Below are positions 1 through 8,164 of a DNA stretch of 64,000 bases, piece after piece. The translations under genes were made by a program, and so were the position numbers. Position 1 is the stretch's first letter. Each line of letters begins with the position of its first letter. Source of the stretch: Paraclostridium tenue (GTDB taxonomy: Bacteria; Bacillota; Clostridia; Peptostreptococcales; Peptostreptococcaceae); assembly GCF_039521565.1 (NCBI RefSeq), contig NZ_BAAACP010000001.1:186001-250000 (forward strand), written 5' to 3'. The notes under the pieces are model-generated. The model ran no database searches. It was not told where the DNA came from and saw only the letters and a list, made by a program, of their open reading frames with translations.

Positions 1-729
1 TCAACTATAGTAATTGCATCTCTTCATAATAAAGGATATGAATCAAATTCAGAAAAAGTTAGCTTAACATTAAAAGCTGGTATAGTAGCTGGAATAGCTT
101 TATGTTTTGTATATGGTGGACTTACATTCTTAGGTGCTACAATATCTAAAGGTTATGTGGGTCAAGATATAAGTACTATATCTCAAACATCATTAATAGT
201 TGGAATAACAGAACAATTACTTGGATATCCTGGAAAAGTTATATTAGGTATCATAGTAGCATTAGCATGTTTAACAACTGCTATAGGATTAACTTCAGCA
301 ACAGGACAATATTTTACTAAGCTTACTAAGAATAAGTTAAAGTATGAAGTAGTAGTTACAGTAGTTTGTGTATTTAGTGCAATTGTATCAAACTTTGGAG
401 TTGGAACTATAATAAAAGTATCAGCACCTATATTAGATATAGTTTATCCTGTAACTATATTATTAGTAGTTATGACTTTATTCTCAGATAAAATAAAAAA
501 TGATAATATATTTAAAGGTGCAGCTTATGTGACTTTAATAGTTAGTATTTTAGGAGTAGTAAACTCATTAGCTAAAACATATGGTTTACCTATAAATATA
601 CCATATTTATCTTCACTTCCATTTGCGCCTATAGGATTTAATTGGATAGTACCTGCAATAGTAGGAGGAATTTTAGGAAGTTTTATAAAGCCAAGTGAAT
701 GTGTAAGTATAGATGCAAATTGCGAATAA
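1..729 (+). CDS. brnQ: Branched-chain amino acid:cation symporter BrnQ (5' end missing)
   Basis: This is the C-terminal 242 residues of a polytopic membrane protein. The reading frame is open from base 1, so the start lies outside the window; a GTG at 157 is internal and not the true start. It shows a run of hydrophobic helices separated by short polar loops and a C-terminal glycine-rich segment (PAIVGGILGSF), typical of the LIVCS/BrnQ family, whose members are about 430–450 residues. It would import Leu, Ile and Val with Na+ or H+ across the cytoplasmic membrane, which fits the amino-acid fermentation genes downstream. A strong terminator follows directly. The family call is confident; the substrate is inferred from the family. 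Confidence 0.85.
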   Translation, partial: STIVIASLHNKGYESNSEKVSLTLKAGIVAGIALCFVYGGLTFLGATISKGYVGQDISTISQTSLIVGITEQLLGYPGKVILGIIVALACLTTAIGLTSATGQYFTKLTKNKLKYEVVVTVVCVFSAIVSNFGVGTIIKVSAPILDIVYPVTILLVVMTLFSDKIKNDNIFKGAAYVTLIVSILGVVNSLAKTYGLPINIPYLSSLPFAPIGFNWIVPAIVGGILGSFIKPSECVSIDANCE

Positions 730-752
730 AGTAAGTTAATATAAGGAAATAT

Positions 753-787
753 AAAGTCGTTGATATAAATATCAGCGACTTTTTTTA
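753..787 (+). terminator. Intrinsic terminator of brnQ
   Basis: GTCGTTGATAT pairs with ATATCAGCGAC (one G·U pair) around a short loop and is followed by a run of seven T. It closes the brnQ transcript. Confidence 0.85.
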
Positions 788-896
788 TTTATATTGAATG
801 ATTAATTAAACTTTAAAAATTTATTGTGTTTAACATCATACTCAAAAAGTGTATCTATATAAATAGTGTAAAAAGGGTATAACTTGGAGGTTTAAT

Positions 897-3017
897 ATGA
901 AAAAAATTATAAAACGAGATGGAAGTATTGAAAAATTTAGTAAAACTAAAATAGCAGATGCCATTTACAAATCTACTATAAATAGTGAAAAAGGGATAGA
1001 TGAAAAATTAGGAATAGATATATCTAATAAAGTAGAAGAAATTTTTAAAAATAGACGTAAATCATTTACTGTAGAAGAAATACAAGACTTAGTAGAAGTA
1101 TTGCTTATGGAATCAAATAGAAAAGATGTAGCTAAACATTATATTCTTTATAGGGAAAAAAGAGCTAATATAAGAAAGAAACCTTGGGATATGGATGAAC
1201 TTCAAAAATCTATATGGAAAAATAAATATAGATATAACGATGAAAAGTTTGATGATTGGATAAATAGAATATCTGCTAAAAATACTAGAATTGCAAAATT
1301 GATAAGACAGAAGAAATTTTTATTTGCAGGTAGGATTTTAGCAAATAGGGGTTTATATAAAGATAATTTAAAAGTTACATATTCAAATTGCTATGTACTA
1401 GAGCCACCAAAAGATAACTTAGAAGATATATTTGATACAGCAAAAAAACTTGCTAGAACTTTTAGTTATGGAGGTGGAGTAGGAATTGATATTTCAAAGT
1501 TAAGACCTAAAGGAGCTAAAGTTAATAATTCTGCTAAACATACAACTGGGTCAGTTTCTTTTATGGAGTTGTATAGTATGACTACAGGATTAATAGGCCA
1601 AAGGGGTAGAAGAGGTGCACTTATGATATCTATGGAAGTTAAGCATCCTGACATAGAAGATTTTATAGATATAAAAACTGATTTAAATAAAATAACTAAA
1701 GCAAATATATCTGTAAGAATAAATGATGAATTTATGAAAGCTGTTGAAAATAATGAAAAATACAAATGTGAATTTGCAGTTGATACAAATAAGGAACGTA
1801 TAATAAAAGAAGTAGATGCAAGAAAGTTATTTATGAAGTTATGTAAAAATAATTGGGACTACGCAGAGCCTGGCATATTATTTTGGGACAATATAAAAAA
1901 ATATCATCTTATGAGTGAAGATAATACTTTTTCTTTTGCTGGAGTTAATCCATGTGCAGAAGAACCACTTCCAAGTGGAGGGAGTTGTTTACTTGGCTCT
2001 ATAAACTTATCAGAGTTTGTTATACAACCTTTTTATGAAGGTGCTACTTTTGATATTAATAAGTTTAAAGCATGTGTTAGAGAAGCTGTTATAGCTTTAA
2101 ATGAAGTGTTAGATGAAGGTTTAAACTTACATCCTTTAGATGAGCAAAAAATAAGTGTTTCTAAATACAGACAAATAGGATTAGGGGTTATGGGTATAGG
2201 AGATATGCTTATTAAGATGAATATAAGATATGGATCAGAAAAATCTATAAACTTATGTAGTTTAATTGCAAAAACAATGTTAAATGAAGCAGTTAAACAA
2301 TCGGCACTTCTTGCAAAAGAACATGGTCCATTTAAAGAATATAAAGAAGAATGTATATTTAAATCAGAATTTTTTAGAAGAAATATAGATGAAGATATAA
2401 AAGAATTAGTTAAGTTATATGGACTTAGAAATTCTCAATTACTTACAATACCACCTACGGGCTCTATATCTACAATGTTGGGAATAAGTGGAGGTATTGA
2501 GCCTATATTTAATTTATCTTATATAAGAAAAACTGAAAGTTTACATGATGAAGATGTATATTACAAAATTTATACTCCAATAGTAAAAGAATATATGGAT
2601 TTAAAAAATGTAACAGATGAAAAAGATTTACCAGATATATTTGTAACAGCAATGAATTTGAATTTTAATGATAGAATAAAAATGCAACAAGCTTGGCAGC
2701 AATATATAGATGCATCAATTTCTTCTACAATTAATTTACAACATGAAGCTACTGTTGAAGATGTATATGAGATTTATATGAGTGCATGGAAAGCTAAACT
2801 TAAAGGTATAACAATATTTAGAGATGGTTGTAAAAGAAGTGGTGTACTTATAAATGAAAAACCTAAAAAAGAGAAAGAGGATACTCCTAAAAATGAGTTG
2901 TCAATAACAAAAGAAGAAAATGAAAAATTTATATGTCCAGAATGTGGAAATGAACAAATGGCAAATACAGGAGGATGCAGTATTTGCTTAAAATGTGGAT
3001 ATAGTGGATGTAATTAG
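897..3017 (+). CDS. nrdJ: Adenosylcobalamin-dependent (class II) ribonucleoside-diphosphate reductase
   Basis: Reduces ribonucleotides to deoxyribonucleotides using B12. The 706-residue protein starts after TTGGAGG. Residues 3–93 are an ATP-cone allosteric domain. NPCAEE carries the likely thiyl-radical Cys353 and Glu355. Cys165 (YSNCYV) and Cys364 (GGSC) fit the redox-active pair; the 11-residue spacing of the last two cysteines agrees with known NrdJ proteins. PPTGSIS is the phosphate-binding loop. The C-terminus has the Cys-rich tail CPECG…CSICLKCGYSGC that re-reduces the active site and is characteristic of NrdJ. It stands alone between two terminators. No cobalamin riboswitch is visible in the 110 bases upstream. 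Confidence 0.93.
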   Translation: MKKIIKRDGSIEKFSKTKIADAIYKSTINSEKGIDEKLGIDISNKVEEIFKNRRKSFTVEEIQDLVEVLLMESNRKDVAKHYILYREKRANIRKKPWDMDELQKSIWKNKYRYNDEKFDDWINRISAKNTRIAKLIRQKKFLFAGRILANRGLYKDNLKVTYSNCYVLEPPKDNLEDIFDTAKKLARTFSYGGGVGIDISKLRPKGAKVNNSAKHTTGSVSFMELYSMTTGLIGQRGRRGALMISMEVKHPDIEDFIDIKTDLNKITKANISVRINDEFMKAVENNEKYKCEFAVDTNKERIIKEVDARKLFMKLCKNNWDYAEPGILFWDNIKKYHLMSEDNTFSFAGVNPCAEEPLPSGGSCLLGSINLSEFVIQPFYEGATFDINKFKACVREAVIALNEVLDEGLNLHPLDEQKISVSKYRQIGLGVMGIGDMLIKMNIRYGSEKSINLCSLIAKTMLNEAVKQSALLAKEHGPFKEYKEECIFKSEFFRRNIDEDIKELVKLYGLRNSQLLTIPPTGSISTMLGISGGIEPIFNLSYIRKTESLHDEDVYYKIYTPIVKEYMDLKNVTDEKDLPDIFVTAMNLNFNDRIKMQQAWQQYIDASISSTINLQHEATVEDVYEIYMSAWKAKLKGITIFRDGCKRSGVLINEKPKKEKEDTPKNELSITKEENEKFICPECGNEQMANTGGCSICLKCGYSGCN

Positions 3018-3030
3018 ATTGATTTTAATT

Positions 3031-3069
3031 AAAGTGCTTAAATTTATGTTAAGCACTTTAATTTTTTGA
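3031..3069 (+). terminator. Intrinsic terminator of nrdJ
   Basis: AAAGTGCTTAA and TTAAGCACTTT form a perfect 11-bp stem, followed by a T-rich stretch (TAATTTTTTG). Confidence 0.8.
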
Positions 3070-3109
3070 TAAAATATAAGGATAACATAAAATTAAAGGA
3101 GATATTAAA

Positions 3110-3877
3110 ATGAAAGATAAAAGTGTTAAGGAAATAAATGCAATTATAGAATCTATTAAACCAGATGAATATTTAAAATACATAGATATTTTAAAAAATG
3201 ATGAAAGAAAATCAGTTAAAAATATAGCTATTAAGTTAGCTAAAAAACTTGATAAAATCAGAGCTGAAAATGAAAGATTAGAAATGATAAACGCCTTTGA
3301 AAATGAAGGTTATCAAAAAGGGTATACATATATAGGAGGTATAGATGAAGCTGGAAGAGGACCCTTAGCTGGACCTGTAGTTGCGGCTGTAGTAGTTTTT
3401 AAACCCGGAACTAAAATTGAAGGCATAAATGATTCTAAAAAGTTAAGTGAAGCTAAAAGAGATGAGCTATTTGACATAATAAAAGAACAAGCCCTAGATT
3501 ATGGTATAGGAATTGTTCAAAAGGATGAAATAGATGAATATAATATATTAAATGCAACTTATATGGCTATGAAAAAAGCTATTAATTGCTTAAAGAAAAC
3601 ACCAGATTATTTATTAGTTGATGCAGCACATGTGCCTGATGTTAATATAGATCAAAAATCTATAATAAAAGGAGACTCAAAGTCTATATCTATAGCAGCA
3701 GCTAGTATATTAGCAAAAGTTACGAGAGATAGTTTAATGTATGAATATGATAAAATGTATCCTGAGTATGGATTTGCTTCTCATAAAGGATATGGAACAG
3801 ATCAACATTACAAAGCTATTAGAGAACATGGGATAACTCCTATACATAGAAAGAGTTTTTTAAAGAACATATTATAA
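3110..3877 (+). CDS. rnhB: Ribonuclease HII
   Basis: Removes RNA from RNA–DNA hybrids and single ribonucleotides from DNA. The protein has 255 residues. About 70 N-terminal residues form the helical extension usual in Firmicutes RnhB. The catalytic core follows with the signature GGIDEAGRGPLAGP (Asp79, Glu80) and a second acidic motif LLVDAAH; KVTRD supplies the last catalytic Asp. The RBS AAAGGAG lies 8 bases before the ATG. It starts a run of DNA-maintenance genes whose order is familiar in this family. Confidence 0.95.
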   Translation: MKDKSVKEINAIIESIKPDEYLKYIDILKNDERKSVKNIAIKLAKKLDKIRAENERLEMINAFENEGYQKGYTYIGGIDEAGRGPLAGPVVAAVVVFKPGTKIEGINDSKKLSEAKRDELFDIIKEQALDYGIGIVQKDEIDEYNILNATYMAMKKAINCLKKTPDYLLVDAAHVPDVNIDQKSIIKGDSKSISIAAASILAKVTRDSLMYEYDKMYPEYGFASHKGYGTDQHYKAIREHGITPIHRKSFLKNIL

Positions 3878-3933
3878 AAATAAATTGAAGTGGTATAATT
3901 AGGTTGTTAATTAAATTGAAGGGAGAGATTTAG

Positions 3934-4956
3934 ATGCAATACAATGATATGTTAAAACATGCAAGGGAAAATTTAAATGGAAGTTGTAGAGTATGTAAAA
4001 TTTGTAATGGAGTAGTTTGTGCAGGTGAAGTTCCTGGAATGGGTGGTAAAGGAAGTGGAAGTGCATTTATAGAAAACTATAAAAGTTTAGATGCAGTTAA
4101 ACTAAATATGAGAGTAATACATAATGTAAAAAATCCTGATACAACTTTAGAGATGTTTGGAAAGAAAATGAAAGCTCCTATATTTGCAGCTCCTATAACT
4201 GGAACTACTTTAAATATGGGTGGAAAATTGACTGAAAGAGAGTATATAAAAAGTGTTGTAGATGGATGTGTAAAAAATGAAATATATCCTATGGTAGGAG
4301 ATACTGCAGTAGATGAATTTTTAATAGAAAATTTAAGAGTTTTAAAAGAATTCGATGGTAATGGGATTGTATTTATAAAACCATGGGAAAACGCAGATAT
4401 AAAAAGAAAAATAAAATTAGCTGAAGAAGCTGGAGCATTTGCTGTAGGTGTAGATATAGATGCTTGTGGATTGGTAACATTATCTATGCATGGAAAGACA
4501 GTTGAACCTAAATCAATTGATGATATAAAGGATTTAAAGGCATCTACAAACTTGCCTTTCATATTAAAAGGTATAATGACTAAAGAAGATGCTTTAATGG
4601 CAGTAGAAGCTGGAGTAGATGCTATAGTAGTATCAAATCATGGAGGGAGAGTATTAGATCACACTCCAGGAGTTTGTGATGTATTAGAAGATATAGCAAG
4701 TGCTGTTAAAGGAAAAGTTATAATACTTTCAGATGGTGGCGTTAGAACAGGAGTAGATGTGGTTAAAATGCTAGGCCTTGGAGCGGATGGGGTTTTAATA
4801 GGGAGACCATTTGTAACAGCTTCATTTGGAGGATTTAGTGAAGGTGTAGATATGTATGTTAAAAAGCTTATAAACGAATTAGAATCTACTATGATTTTAA
4901 CAGGATGTCAAAGTGTAAAAGATATAGATAAGAAAGTTATATTTAAAAGACCATAA
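3934..4956 (+). CDS. FMN-dependent alpha-hydroxy-acid dehydrogenase with an N-terminal Cys cluster
   Basis: A 340-residue TIM-barrel flavoprotein of the lactate/glycolate oxidase family. The signature SNHGGRVLDHTPG contains the active-site His and Arg, and ILSDGGVRTG and GADGVLIGRP bind the FMN phosphate. In an anaerobe it is more likely a dehydrogenase using another acceptor than an O2-consuming oxidase. Odd feature: residues 18–29 read CRVCKICNGVVC (C-x2-C-x2-C-x4-C), a metal- or Fe-S-like cluster absent from classical members. The RBS GGGAGAG precedes the ATG. The gene is single and is closed by a 25-bp perfect hairpin. The substrate (lactate or another 2-hydroxy acid) is unknown. Confidence 0.8.
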   Translation: MQYNDMLKHARENLNGSCRVCKICNGVVCAGEVPGMGGKGSGSAFIENYKSLDAVKLNMRVIHNVKNPDTTLEMFGKKMKAPIFAAPITGTTLNMGGKLTEREYIKSVVDGCVKNEIYPMVGDTAVDEFLIENLRVLKEFDGNGIVFIKPWENADIKRKIKLAEEAGAFAVGVDIDACGLVTLSMHGKTVEPKSIDDIKDLKASTNLPFILKGIMTKEDALMAVEAGVDAIVVSNHGGRVLDHTPGVCDVLEDIASAVKGKVIILSDGGVRTGVDVVKMLGLGADGVLIGRPFVTASFGGFSEGVDMYVKKLINELESTMILTGCQSVKDIDKKVIFKRP

Positions 4957-4971
4957 AAAGATATTATAAAG

Positions 4972-5030
4972 TAAGAAATAACAAAGGATAATGTGAAAAT
5001 TCACATTATCCTTTGTTATTTCTTATTTAA
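4972..5030 (+). terminator. Long perfect-stem terminator
   Basis: Bases 4972–4996 and 5001–5025 are exact reverse complements (25 bp) with a 4-base AAAT loop. The A-rich left and T-rich right arms suggest it can act in both directions. Confidence 0.85.
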
Positions 5031-5124
5031 TTTTGCTAGATTTAAAAAAATTACATTTAAAAACTTGTATACAAATAAAAACTAATGCCAATACTTAAGA
5101 AAAAATTATAATGAGGAAAGTTTT

Positions 5125-5469
5125 ATGAATAATATACAAAAAGGAGATTTAGGTGAAAGTTTAGCAACTAGATACTTACAATCTAAAGGTGCTTACATAA
5201 TAGAAAATAAATTTAAAATAAAATCTGGAGAAATAGATATAATAGCAAAACTAAATGATGAAATATTATTTGTAGAAGTGAAGTCTAGAAGTAATATAAA
5301 GTATGGATATCCATCAGAATCTGTAAATTATAAAAAGAAAACAAAGATAATAAATGTAGCAAAATACTATATATTAAAACATAAATTAGAAGAAATGCCA
5401 GTAAGATTTGATGTTATAGAAGTTTATTTAAAAGATAATAAAATAAACCATATCGAAAATGCTTTTTAG
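5125..5469 (+). CDS. yraN: YraN/UPF0102 family nuclease-like protein
   Basis: A 114-residue protein with the restriction-endonuclease-like fold of UPF0102. The conserved core is GEIDIIAK followed by EILFVEVKSR (Asp and E-x-K active-site pattern), and GESLATRYLQSKGA is the usual N-terminus. The cellular role of the family is not settled. The location next to comM, dprA and rnhB suggests DNA handling. The start follows GAGGAAAG. Only 26 bases separate it from comM, so the genes are probably cotranscribed. Confidence 0.88.
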   Translation: MNNIQKGDLGESLATRYLQSKGAYIIENKFKIKSGEIDIIAKLNDEILFVEVKSRSNIKYGYPSESVNYKKKTKIINVAKYYILKHKLEEMPVRFDVIEVYLKDNKINHIENAF

Positions 5470-5495
5470 AAATAATTAAAAAAAGAGGTAAATAA

Positions 5496-7022
5496 ATGTT
5501 AAGTATCATAAAGTCTAGTACATTATTAGGTATTGAAGGAATAATAGTAAAAGTAGAGGTTGATATAACAAATGGGATACCCAGTTTTAATATAGTTGGG
5601 TTAGCAGGTACATCAATAAAGGAATCCAGAGAAAGAGTTAAATCTGCTATATTAAATAGTGGATATAAGTTTCCAAACTCACGAATAGTAGTAAATTTAT
5701 CGCCAGCTGATATGAAAAAAGAAGGTGCATATTTTGATTTACCTATATCCATAGGAATACTGAGAAGTCTTATAAAAGAAGATGATAAATATATGGATGA
5801 AAGTGTATTTATAGGTGAACTATCACTAGATGGTAAACTAAGAAAAGTAAAAGGCGTTTTATCTTTAGTTATAAATGCCAAAAATAAGGGTATAAAAAGA
5901 ATATTTTTGCCTAAAGAAAATGAAAGAGAAGCTTTATTTATAAAAGGTATAGATATAATACCTATAAATAACCTAAGTGAATGTATAAGCTTTATAAATA
6001 AGGAAATAGACATACTTTCAAGTAAAAGAGAAATTATTCACAATAAAGAAGAATATGATGAGGATTTTTCAGATATAAAAGGCAATTACTTTGTAAAAAG
6101 AGGTGCAGAGATAGCAGCAGCAGGAAATCACAATTTTTTAATGATAGGTCCTCCAGGTTCAGGAAAAACCATGATAGCAAAGAGAATAAGAACTATATTG
6201 CCTGAAATTAATGAAGAAGAAATTTTAGAAGTGAGCAAAATATATAGCGCTGCAGGACTTATAAAAGACAATGAAGGAATAGTAAAATCCCGACCTTTTA
6301 GATCTCCACATCATACTGCAACTAAGCAATCTATAATTGGTGGTGGAATTGATGCAAAACCTGGAGAAGTTGTACTTGCACATAAAGGTATATTGTTTTT
6401 AGATGAGATAGCAGAATTTGATAAAAAGATATTAGAAACATTAAGACAACCTATAGAAGATAAGTATATAAATGTATCTAGAGTAAAGATGAACTTAAGA
6501 TATCCATGTAATACTATGTTTATAGGAGCGATGAATCCATGTCCTTGTGGGTTTTATATGTCAGATAAAGAATGTAAGTGTAGATCTTATGAGGTCAATA
6601 GATATTTAAATAAAATGTCAGGACCTTTATTAGATCGGTTTGATATGTTTATAGAAGTAAATTCAATACCTTATGATGAGTTTAATAGTAATAAAATTGA
6701 AGAAAAATCAATAGATATAAAAAAGAGAGTAGATAAAGCGAGAAATATACAAAAGCATAGATTTAAATATGAAAATATAGAATTTAATAATGAAATAAAA
6801 TCTTCTAAAATTGATTTATATTGTGTATTGACTAATGAGGCAAGTGATATTTTAAAAACTATATTTAATAAATATAATTTAGGAAATAGAAGTTACATAA
6901 AATTAATTAAAATGGCTAGAACTATAGCTGATCTAGACGAAAAGGAATTTATAGAACAAAGTCATATACTAGAAGCTTTTTCTTTTAGAAAAGCTTACTA
7001 CAACTATTTCATGGCAGAATAA
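5496..7022 (+). CDS. comM: YifB/ComM-type Mg-chelatase-like AAA+ ATPase
   Basis: A 508-residue protein. Residues 1–170 form the ChlI-like N-terminal domain. Walker A is GPPGSGKT (about residue 220), the Walker B region is GILFLDEIAEF, and the C-terminal Mg_chelatase_C helical domain ends the protein. ComM of naturally transformable bacteria is a hexameric helicase promoting branch migration during transformation; YifB relatives are widespread in non-competent species. A CPCG…C…C cluster after the ATPase core is typical. It is in one operon with yraN and dprA. The family is certain; the role in this organism is inferred. Confidence 0.92.
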   Translation: MLSIIKSSTLLGIEGIIVKVEVDITNGIPSFNIVGLAGTSIKESRERVKSAILNSGYKFPNSRIVVNLSPADMKKEGAYFDLPISIGILRSLIKEDDKYMDESVFIGELSLDGKLRKVKGVLSLVINAKNKGIKRIFLPKENEREALFIKGIDIIPINNLSECISFINKEIDILSSKREIIHNKEEYDEDFSDIKGNYFVKRGAEIAAAGNHNFLMIGPPGSGKTMIAKRIRTILPEINEEEILEVSKIYSAAGLIKDNEGIVKSRPFRSPHHTATKQSIIGGGIDAKPGEVVLAHKGILFLDEIAEFDKKILETLRQPIEDKYINVSRVKMNLRYPCNTMFIGAMNPCPCGFYMSDKECKCRSYEVNRYLNKMSGPLLDRFDMFIEVNSIPYDEFNSNKIEEKSIDIKKRVDKARNIQKHRFKYENIEFNNEIKSSKIDLYCVLTNEASDILKTIFNKYNLGNRSYIKLIKMARTIADLDEKEFIEQSHILEAFSFRKAYYNYFMAE

Positions 7023-7047
7023 AATAGTTTTAATTTAGAGGTGAATA

Positions 7048-8136
7048 ATGGATAAAAAAGACATATATTTATGGTTGTTATCTATAGGTGGAATAGGAAA
7101 TAAAACTATAGAAAAGATAGAAGAAAGTGTATCAAATATTGAAGAACTTATAGATTTTTCAGATAAAGATATATTAAAATTAGAAAATATAAATTTAAAT
7201 ATTAAGCAGAATATAGTAAAATATAAAAGTCGTACTTATATAGATTCTATAAAAGAGAAATTACAAAAGTACAATGTAAACTATATGAGTAAAAATGAAA
7301 GTATATATCCTTCTAAATTAAAGCATATTTATAATTGTCCAAGTATACTTTTTTACAAAGGAGATGTAAGTCAATTAAATAATTTATCCTTAGCTATGGT
7401 CGGATCAAGAAAACCTACACCATATGGAATATGGTGTGCTCAAAATATGAGTGAAAAACTATCTAATTATGGTATAAATATAATTAGTGGTATGGCTATA
7501 GGAATAGATGAACATTCACATAAAGGGTGTATAAAAGGAAAATCAAAAACTATAGCAGTATTAGGTTCGGGAGTTGAAAATCCTCTTCCTAAAAGCAATA
7601 TAAATTTATCTGAAAAAATCCTAGAAGATGGAGGACTTTTAATATCAGAATATAATGTAGAACATCCTGTATCTGTAGGAAATTATCCTGCTAGAAATAG
7701 AATAATAAGTGGGATAAGTGAAGGAGTTATAGTAGTTGAGGCTGCTAAAAAGAGTGGAGCATTAATAACTGTTGACTTTGCACTTGAGCAAGGTAAAAAC
7801 GTTTTTGCTATACCAGGTAATATTAATTCAGATATGAGCAAGGGTTGCCATAAAATAATAAAAGAAGGAGCAAAACTTGTTGATGATATAGAAGATATAA
7901 TAAATGAATATAATTTAAATAATTTTAATAAAATACCCAATAACAGTGATAATAAGCCATTAAAGGGTGTTCAAAAAAGCATTTTTGATATTATAAAAAT
8001 GAAAGGAAGCTTGCATATAGATAGAATTTGTGATTATACTAATATGAATATACAAGATATAAATTGCATTTTAAATATTCTTGAAATAGAAGGAATGGTT
8101 GTAGAAATGCGAAATAAGATATATAGTGTAAAATAG
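7048..8136 (+). CDS. dprA: DNA-processing protein DprA
   Basis: Loads RecA onto incoming single-stranded DNA. The 362-residue protein has an N-terminal helix-hairpin-helix-like region (LLSIGGIGNKTIEKI), then a Rossmann-like core with MVGSRKPTPYG, SGMAIGIDEHSH and AVLGSGVE, and a C-terminal winged-helix segment (residues 300–362). The RBS TTTAGAGGTG precedes the ATG. It follows comM by 25 bases and precedes topA by 28, a conserved arrangement in Clostridia. Confidence 0.93.
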   Translation: MDKKDIYLWLLSIGGIGNKTIEKIEESVSNIEELIDFSDKDILKLENINLNIKQNIVKYKSRTYIDSIKEKLQKYNVNYMSKNESIYPSKLKHIYNCPSILFYKGDVSQLNNLSLAMVGSRKPTPYGIWCAQNMSEKLSNYGINIISGMAIGIDEHSHKGCIKGKSKTIAVLGSGVENPLPKSNINLSEKILEDGGLLISEYNVEHPVSVGNYPARNRIISGISEGVIVVEAAKKSGALITVDFALEQGKNVFAIPGNINSDMSKGCHKIIKEGAKLVDDIEDIINEYNLNNFNKIPNNSDNKPLKGVQKSIFDIIKMKGSLHIDRICDYTNMNIQDINCILNILEIEGMVVEMRNKIYSVK

Positions 8137-8164
8137 AATTAAAAAATTGTGGGGGTGTGGTTAT

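Noticed and set aside
788..896. Cobalamin riboswitch upstream of the B12-dependent nrdJ
   Set aside because: The gap is too short and has no B12-box-like sequence.
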